DNA from: Aquitalea sp. LB_tupeE
GTDB taxonomy: Bacteria; Pseudomonadota; Gammaproteobacteria; Burkholderiales; Chromobacteriaceae
DNA length: 64,000 nt
Direction of reading: 5' to 3'
NCBI RefSeq assembly: GCF_013391415.1
Contig: NZ_JACAXB010000034.1
Coordinates: 124,001 to 188,000, forward strand
Both the position numbers and the translations under genes were made by a program. Under the pieces are notes generated by a model. That model was not told the DNA's origin and did not search any database. It was given only the letters and a program-made list of their open reading frames with translations. Every line of letters starts with the position of its first letter. Position 1 is the first letter of the stretch. Shown here in pieces: positions 59,328 through 64,000 of this stretch.

Positions 59328-59834
59328 TCAGTCAGGGAGCAGCACGTGTCGCAGCTGCAGCCACTGCGTCAGTTTCTGCTCAAAGGGCATGGTATGGGCG
59401 GGACTGGAGGATGGCAGGGTCAATAGCCGCAACAAGCTGGCATCGCCAAGCAGCTGTTTGCTGCCGATGCGCGCTGCCGTTGCGCCATTGAAGGCAAGTG
59501 CCTGTAACTGTGGCAGGTCCTTGCACAAGGTGGTGAGGTCGTTGTGACTGGCTGCGCGAATGGCCGTATCCAGACTGCCCTGCCGCTGCGCCTGGGCCAC
59601 CACATCCCACAGGCCGACACCGCGCGCTTGCAGGCAAGCGAGGCGCTGGGCATAGGGCAATGCCATCAGGGGTTGTTGCAGTACCTGTTCCAGCAAGCGC
59701 CAGAACTGATTGCGCGGATGGGCGTAGTACTGCGCTGCTTGTAGCGAGGCATCACCGGGCAGCGAGCCCAGAATCAGCAGTCGGGTGCGTGCATCCACCA
59801 CTGGGGGAAAGCAGGTTTTGGCCAGTTCAGTCAT
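59328..59834 (-). CDS. DNA-deoxyinosine glycosylase (uracil-DNA glycosylase superfamily)
   Basis: The 168-residue enzyme has LLILGSLPGDASLQAAQYYA, then HPRNQFW and a C-terminal LTLPSSSPAH, signatures of the hypoxanthine-DNA glycosylase group (UDG family 6). It would excise deaminated adenine (hypoxanthine) from DNA. It lies 11 bases downstream of rnhB on the same strand, so the two are probably co-transcribed. Confidence 0.85.
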   Translation of the reverse strand: MTELAKTCFPPVVDARTRLLILGSLPGDASLQAAQYYAHPRNQFWRLLEQVLQQPLMALPYAQRLACLQARGVGLWDVVAQAQRQGSLDTAIRAASHNDLTTLCKDLPQLQALAFNGATAARIGSKQLLGDASLLRLLTLPSSSPAHTMPFEQKLTQWLQLRHVLLPD

Positions 59835-59845
59835 GGGCTTAGCGC

Positions 59846-60439
59846 CTAGAACAACTGGCCTTGCTGACGTGCCAGCCAGGCTTTGACCGGGCCAAAGGAT
59901 TTGCGATGCTCGGCCAGCGCACCATGCTGCTCCAGCGCTGCCAGGTGTTCGGCGGTGGGATAGCCCTTGTGGCGGGCAAAGCCGTATTGCGGGTGCAAGG
60001 CATCCAGCGCAATCAGTTCGGCATCCCGCGCCGTCTTGGCAAGAATGGAGGCCGCAGAAATGGCCTGCACCTTGGCATCGCCCTTGACGATGGCTTCGGC
60101 AGGCAGCGTAATCTGCTTGGGTACGCGGTTACCGTCAATCAACACCTTGTCGGGTGTCACCGCAAGCCCGGCCACCGCGCGGCTCATGGCCAGCATGGTG
60201 GCTTGCAGGATGTTGATCTTGTCGATTTCCTCGACGCTGGCGCTGGCAATGCACCAGGCCAGGGCATCCTGTTTGATTTGCACCGCCAGCGCATCGCGCC
60301 GCGCTTCGCTCAGCACTTTAGAGTCTGCCAGCCCGGCAATGGGGCGAGCCGGGTCCAGAATGACCGCAGCGGCAAATACCGCACCGGCCAAGGGACCACG
60401 ACCGGCCTCGTCCACACCGGCCATCAGCTCGGTGCTCAT
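59846..60439 (-). CDS. rnhB: Ribonuclease HII
   Basis: The 197-residue enzyme cleaves RNA in RNA-DNA hybrids and single ribonucleotides in DNA. The catalytic DE pair is in [14 protein letters not shown], and further motifs LADSKVLSE and HKGYPTAEH are present. The ATG at 60439 overlaps the lpxB stop as ATGA, which fixes the start; a longer frame from 60457 is not needed. It is in the lpx gene cluster. Confidence 0.93.
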   Translation of the reverse strand: MSTELMAGVDEAGRGPLAGAVFAAAVILDPARPIAGLADSKVLSEARRDALAVQIKQDALAWCIASASVEEIDKINILQATMLAMSRAVAGLAVTPDKVLIDGNRVPKQITLPAEAIVKGDAKVQAISAASILAKTARDAELIALDALHPQYGFARHKGYPTAEHLAALEQHGALAEHRKSFGPVKAWLARQQGQLF

Positions 60440-61620
60440 GCTGGGTCCGCCTGACATCCGGCTTCCTGCAATACCGCCGTGGCGGCCAGTCCGGCCGTAT
60501 CAGCCAACAGTGACTGATGCAGATCGGTAAACGTCTGCACCATCTCGGCCCGGGCATCCTTGTCTTCGTACAGCCGCTTCACTTCCGCCGTCAGTTTTTC
60601 TACTGTGGCGTCCTTTTGCAGCAGTTCCGGCACCACAAAGCGCCCGCACAGGATATTGGGCAAGCCAACGTAAGGCAGCTTGATCTTGCGCTTCACCAGC
60701 AGGTAGGTTAGCCAGGACAGCTTGTAGCTGATCACCATCGGACGCTTGGTGAGTGCCACTTCCAGCGTGGCGGTGCCGCTGGTGACCAGCACCACATCGC
60801 TGGCAATCATTGCCATCTGGGCATGACCAAACAGCTTGCGCAGCGGCAAGTCCCAGGCCTTGTGACGGGTTAGCAACTGCTCGAACTGATCCATGGTGGC
60901 GCGGGTAGCCAGCGGCACCAGGAAGGTGGCGTCCGGATAATCGCGCAACAGTTCACGGGCCACTTCGATATATAGCGGCGCCATGAATTCCAGCTCGCTT
61001 TTGCGGCTGCCCGGCATCAGGGTGAAAATGGGCCCTTGACGTGGCAAACCCAGCTGCTCGCGCATAGCCAGCTGATCCGGCACCAGCGGTATAACGCTGG
61101 CCAGCGGATGGCCGACAAAATCCGCCCGTACCTTGGCCTGCTGATACAAGGCTGGTTCCATCGGAAACAGGCACAGCACACGATTGACCGCACGGCCTAT
61201 CTTGTAGATGCGCTCCAGCCGCCATGCCCATACCGACGGACTGACGTAATGGATGGTGGCAATGCCCTGCTTCTTCAGCGCGGCTTCCAGCGCCAGATTG
61301 AAGTCCGGCGCATCCACGCCAATAAAGACATCCGGCTTTTCAGCCAGCAGTCTGTCACGTAGGGTGCGGCGGATACGCAGCAGTTCCGGCAGGCGCTTGA
61401 GCACTTCGGCATAACCCATCACTGCCAGCCGGCTTTGTGGCGCGTGGCTGACAAAACCCCGCGCTTCCATGCGCGGGCCACCGATACCGGCAAATTCGAT
61501 ATCGGCGTGTCTTGCCTGCAAGGCTTCCATCAGGTGGGCCGCCAGCAGGTCGCCGGAGGCCTCGCCAGCCACCATGGCCACCTTGAGCGCGCCTTTACGC
61601 TTGAACAAGGGTTCAGACAT
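60436..61620 (-). CDS. lpxB: Lipid-A-disaccharide synthase
   Basis: The 394-residue GT-B glycosyltransferase joins UDP-diacylglucosamine and lipid X to form the lipid A disaccharide. It has [36 protein letters not shown] and [11 protein letters not shown], all LpxB signatures. It starts 2 bases after lpxA. It acts on the inner membrane. Length is normal (382 in E. coli). Confidence 0.95.
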   Translation of the reverse strand: MSEPLFKRKGALKVAMVAGEASGDLLAAHLMEALQARHADIEFAGIGGPRMEARGFVSHAPQSRLAVMGYAEVLKRLPELLRIRRTLRDRLLAEKPDVFIGVDAPDFNLALEAALKKQGIATIHYVSPSVWAWRLERIYKIGRAVNRVLCLFPMEPALYQQAKVRADFVGHPLASVIPLVPDQLAMREQLGLPRQGPIFTLMPGSRKSELEFMAPLYIEVARELLRDYPDATFLVPLATRATMDQFEQLLTRHKAWDLPLRKLFGHAQMAMIASDVVLVTSGTATLEVALTKRPMVISYKLSWLTYLLVKRKIKLPYVGLPNILCGRFVVPELLQKDATVEKLTAEVKRLYEDKDARAEMVQTFTDLHQSLLADTAGLAATAVLQEAGCQADPA

Positions 61621-61622
61621 GG

Positions 61623-62399
61623 TTAGCGGATGATGCCTCGCTCGGACTGGGCAAAGAAGCGGGTGAACGGCTCCAGCTCGACATGGCCTTGCTGCGCTTC
61701 TGCCAGGATGGCTTCCTTGGCGGCGTCATACTGCAAACCTTGACGGTACAAGGCCTTGTAGGCATTGCGCACCCGGCGGATTTGCTCCGGGGTGAAGCCA
61801 CGACGCTTCAGGCCTTCGGCATTGATGCCGGCAGGCACCGCGCGGTTGCCGTGCGCCATGACATAAGGTGGCACATCCTGCGCCACCGCGCTGGCAAAAG
61901 CCGTCATGGCGTGATCGCCGATAATGGCAAACTGGTGCACGCTGGTGAAACCACCCAGAATCACCCAGTCACCAATATGCACATGGCCGCCCAGCGTAGC
62001 GTTATTGGCAAAAATGGTGTTATTGCCGATCTGGCAGTCATGGCCCAGATGCACGTAGGCCATGATCCAGTTGTTGTTGCCCAGACGGGTCACACCCACA
62101 TCCTGCGCCGTACCGATATTGAAAGTACAGAATTCACGAATGGTGTTGTTGTCGCCGATTTCCAGACGGGTGGGCTCACCGGCGTATTTCTTGTCCTGCG
62201 GAATGGCACCCAGCGAGCTGAACTGGAAAATGCGGTTGTTCTTGCCAATGCTGGTATGGCCTTCAATCACCACATGCGGACCAACCCAGGTACCGCTATC
62301 GATGGATACATCAGGGCCAATGATGGAATACGCACCAATTTCCACATCAGCGGCAATCTTTGCCTTGGGATCGACAATCGCTGTCGGATGAATGGCCAT
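61623..62399 (-). CDS. lpxA: UDP-N-acetylglucosamine acyltransferase
   Basis: The 258-residue left-handed beta-helix enzyme catalyses the first step of lipid A synthesis. Hexapeptide repeats fill residues 1-190 and the catalytic His lies in [14 protein letters not shown]-terminal helices follow ([19 protein letters not shown]). The start [10 protein letters not shown] at 62399 is the family norm. It starts 2 bases after fabZ. Confidence 0.95.
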   Translation of the reverse strand: MAIHPTAIVDPKAKIAADVEIGAYSIIGPDVSIDSGTWVGPHVVIEGHTSIGKNNRIFQFSSLGAIPQDKKYAGEPTRLEIGDNNTIREFCTFNIGTAQDVGVTRLGNNNWIMAYVHLGHDCQIGNNTIFANNATLGGHVHIGDWVILGGFTSVHQFAIIGDHAMTAFASAVAQDVPPYVMAHGNRAVPAGINAEGLKRRGFTPEQIRRVRNAYKALYRQGLQYDAAKEAILAEAQQGHVELEPFTRFFAQSERGIIR

Positions 62400-62401
62400 G
62401 C

Positions 62402-62854
62402 TCAGACCTCGCGTTTGGCACACATGATTTCGGCTTCACAAGCCACCTGACCATCCACCAGCGCACGGGCATTGTATTTGCCGATGCCACGCTTCACGGT
62501 GATTTGCTCTACTTCGAAGATCAGCTGGTCGCCCGGCACGACCTGGCGCTTGAAGCGGGCCTTGTCGATGCCGACAAAGAAGTACAGCTCGTTTTCCGCG
62601 CGCTCGCCCTGGCTCTTGATCGCCAGGATGCCGGCAGCCTGTGCCAGCGCTTCGATGATCAGCACACCCGGCATGACCGGGTATTGCTCGAAGTGGCCGC
62701 AAAAGAAGGGTTCGTTGATGGTGACGTTCTTCAGCGCCTTGATGCGGGTGTCCGGCACCATTTCGGTCACACGATCCACCAGCAAGAAGGGATAGCGGTG
62801 CGGCAGGCACTTCATGATTTCACGTACATCAATGTTTACGGCGTGTTCAGTCAT
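62402..62854 (-). CDS. fabZ: 3-hydroxyacyl-ACP dehydratase
   Basis: The 150-residue hot-dog fold enzyme dehydrates 3-hydroxyacyl-ACP in fatty acid synthesis. It has [13 protein letters not shown], catalytic His in [14 protein letters not shown] and Glu in [10 protein letters not shown]. It overlaps the end of lpxD by 8 bases. Its place among lpx genes balances fatty acid and lipid A production. Confidence 0.95.
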   Translation of the reverse strand: MTEHAVNIDVREIMKCLPHRYPFLLVDRVTEMVPDTRIKALKNVTINEPFFCGHFEQYPVMPGVLIIEALAQAAGILAIKSQGERAENELYFFVGIDKARFKRQVVPGDQLIFEVEQITVKRGIGKYNARALVDGQVACEAEIMCAKREV

Positions 62855-63896
62855 TTGTATTGTCCTTGTTTTCTTTCAGCATGCCGATCTCGCGTTCGAG
62901 TTGTTTTATCCGCTTGGCGAGATCGTCCAGATGTCTTACATGAACGGCATTACCCAGCCATTCCTTCATGGTTTGCAGCGGGTAGGACGAAGCATAGGTA
63001 TCTGGCTGGCGAATGGACTTCGACACCAACGTACCGCCTCCGATATGCGTTTTGTCAGCCACTTCGATGTGGCCGACAAACATGGCAGCCCCGCCCACCG
63101 TGCAATACGCACCGATAGTGGTACTGCCGGCAATGCCGACACAACCGGCGATGGCGGTATGCTCGCCAATCTGCACGTTGTGGGCAATCTGCACCAGATT
63201 GTCGATCTTGGCACCGCGCCGGATGATGGTATCTGCCAGTGCGCCACGGTCGATGGTGCTGTTGGCCCCTACTTCGACGTCATCTTCCAGAATGGCACGG
63301 CCGGTTTGCGGAATCTTGAACCACTGATCCTTGGCCCATGCCAGACCGAAGCCATCCGCTCCGATCACGCTACCCGAATGCACTGCTACGCGATTGCCCA
63401 GCACACAGCCATGGTAAATCGTGACATTGGGATAAAGCACCACGTCATCGCCCAATACCGTACCAGCCCCGATTACCACACCGGGGTGCAGGATACAGCG
63501 TTCGCCAATCACCGCACCGGCCCCGATGCTGACGTGTTCGCGTACTTCGCTGCTGGCAGCAATGACAGCGCCCTCGCCGATCACCGCACTGGCATGGATG
63601 CCGGGCTGCGGCTGTGCGGGCGGGTGGAACAAGGTTGCCACCTTGGCAAAATACAGATAGGGGTCATCCACCACAATCCAGGAGCGTGCTGGGTCCAGCT
63701 CTGCTTCCAGCTTGGGTGAAACAATCACCGCGCCGGCGGCACATCCGTCCAGCTGCTTGCGGTATTTGGGATTGGACAGAAAGGTAATATCGCTTGCACT
63801 TGCCACATCCAGTGGTGCCAGGCGTTCGACCGTGCGGTCTTCGCCCTTGAGCACACCACCCAGGCTGGCCACGATATGAGAAAGTGTGTACGCCAT
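62847..63896 (-). CDS. lpxD: UDP-3-O-(3-hydroxyacyl)glucosamine N-acyltransferase
   Basis: The 349-residue trimeric beta-helix enzyme adds the second acyl chain in lipid A synthesis. It has the N-terminal uridine-binding domain ([20 protein letters not shown]), hexapeptide repeats, catalytic His in [20 protein letters not shown] and a C-terminal coiled coil ([15 protein letters not shown]). No Shine-Dalgarno is visible: a terminator-like hairpin lies immediately before the ATG at 63896. Confidence 0.95.
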   Translation of the reverse strand: MAYTLSHIVASLGGVLKGEDRTVERLAPLDVASASDITFLSNPKYRKQLDGCAAGAVIVSPKLEAELDPARSWIVVDDPYLYFAKVATLFHPPAQPQPGIHASAVIGEGAVIAASSEVREHVSIGAGAVIGERCILHPGVVIGAGTVLGDDVVLYPNVTIYHGCVLGNRVAVHSGSVIGADGFGLAWAKDQWFKIPQTGRAILEDDVEVGANSTIDRGALADTIIRRGAKIDNLVQIAHNVQIGEHTAIAGCVGIAGSTTIGAYCTVGGAAMFVGHIEVADKTHIGGGTLVSKSIRQPDTYASSYPLQTMKEWLGNAVHVRHLDDLAKRIKQLEREIGMLKENKDNTND

Positions 63897-63903
63897 CAAA
63901 AAT

Positions 63904-63927
63904 GAAAGCCGACCCCGGGTCGGCTTC
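63904..63927 (-). promoter_or_regulatory. Hairpin between skp-like gene and lpxD
   Basis: On the minus strand, AAGCCGACC and GGTCGGCTT arms (63926-63918 and 63914-63906) fold tightly, followed by TCATTTTTG and then the lpxD ATG. It resembles an attenuator that terminates some transcripts after the skp-like gene. Confidence 0.6.
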
Positions 63928-63948
63928 TCCCGTAACAGTTAGGCAGGA

Positions 63949-64000
63949 TTATTTTTCCAGTTCCTTCAGCACCTTACCGGTCAGGTCGTACTTAGGATTG
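63949..64000 (-). CDS. Skp/OmpH-like periplasmic chaperone, C-terminal end
   Basis: Only the last 16 codons are inside the window: NPKYDLTGKVLKELEK then stop. The C-terminal Lys/Leu pattern and the position directly before lpxD-fabZ-lpxA-lpxB are typical of skp (ompH), the outer-membrane protein chaperone. The identification depends mainly on gene order, since so few residues are visible. Confidence 0.65.
   Translation of the reverse strand, partial: NPKYDLTGKVLKELEK

Noticed and set aside
1-64000. CRISPR arrays, tRNA or rRNA genes, insertion sequences with transposase
   Set aside because: I saw no regularly spaced repeats, no cloverleaf or rRNA motif, and no transposase gene. This was by eye; tRNAscan or ISfinder could still find something short.

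Overview
The window reads as a chromosome segment of a high-GC (roughly 60%) betaproteobacterium, most likely of the Neisseriales/Chromobacteriaceae type (relatives of Chromobacterium, Aquitalea or Vogesella). This rests on protein style, a phasin, the skp-lpxD-fabZ-lpxA-lpxB-rnhB order and short RBS-led genes. The genus is an inference; no rRNA or tRNA gene was seen.

Layout. 1-7 kb: small conserved genes (Mpo1-like fragment, CRP/FNR-type regulator, half-size EamA transporter, YkgJ, MATE exporter, YjdM, ZntB-like channel). 7-15 kb: a PuuB-type oxidase, two tandem fliD paralogues without other flagellar genes, a TMEM165/GDT1 family Mn exporter behind a yybP-ykoY-like manganese riboswitch, an orphan polyamine-type binding protein, a LysR regulator and argE. 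16-19 kb: a small thioredoxin-fold protein, a cobalamin-domain-like radical SAM protein and a phasin. 19-24.6 kb: a putrescine degradation and uptake unit (potF, spuC, puuC-like aldehyde dehydrogenase) divergent from a LuxR-type regulator, with an 18-bp perfect palindrome between them. 24.7-27.5 kb: an N-terminally extended UmuD-like protein with a 49-residue follower, a REC-EAL protein and a TetR regulator.

28-35 kb: a DctB/DctD-type two-component system next to malic enzyme and an AspT-type antiporter. A near-perfect sigma-54 promoter precedes the malic enzyme, so DctD-like activation of malate use is a coherent model. 35-40 kb: a DUF411/copper-type pair, a solute-binding protein coupled to a diguanylate cyclase, an 890-base gene-free stretch with a nested hairpin element, and a BRO-N-like orphan. 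40-43 kb: class III ribonucleotide reductase in which the glycyl-radical tail is a separate 58-residue gene, followed by nrdG and preceded by a perfect FNR box. 43-47.5 kb: two paralogous hybrid histidine kinases around one NarL-type regulator. 47.6-52.1 kb: a complete polyamine-type ABC importer. 52.2-55.5 kb: a LysM-FecR protein with a CHASE2-GGDEF cyclase. 55.5-59.8 kb: ferredoxin, moeA, mobB, a deacylase-type metallopeptidase and a deoxyinosine glycosylase. 59.8-64 kb: rnhB, lpxB, lpxA, fabZ, lpxD and the end of a Skp/OmpH-like gene (outer-membrane biogenesis).

Functional themes are polyamine import and catabolism (two putrescine/spermidine-type binding-protein families, PuuB, SpuC and the aldehyde dehydrogenase), C4-dicarboxylate use, anaerobic DNA precursor synthesis, c-di-GMP signalling (two GGDEF, one EAL) and lipid A synthesis. 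Most transcription units end in clear hairpin terminators.
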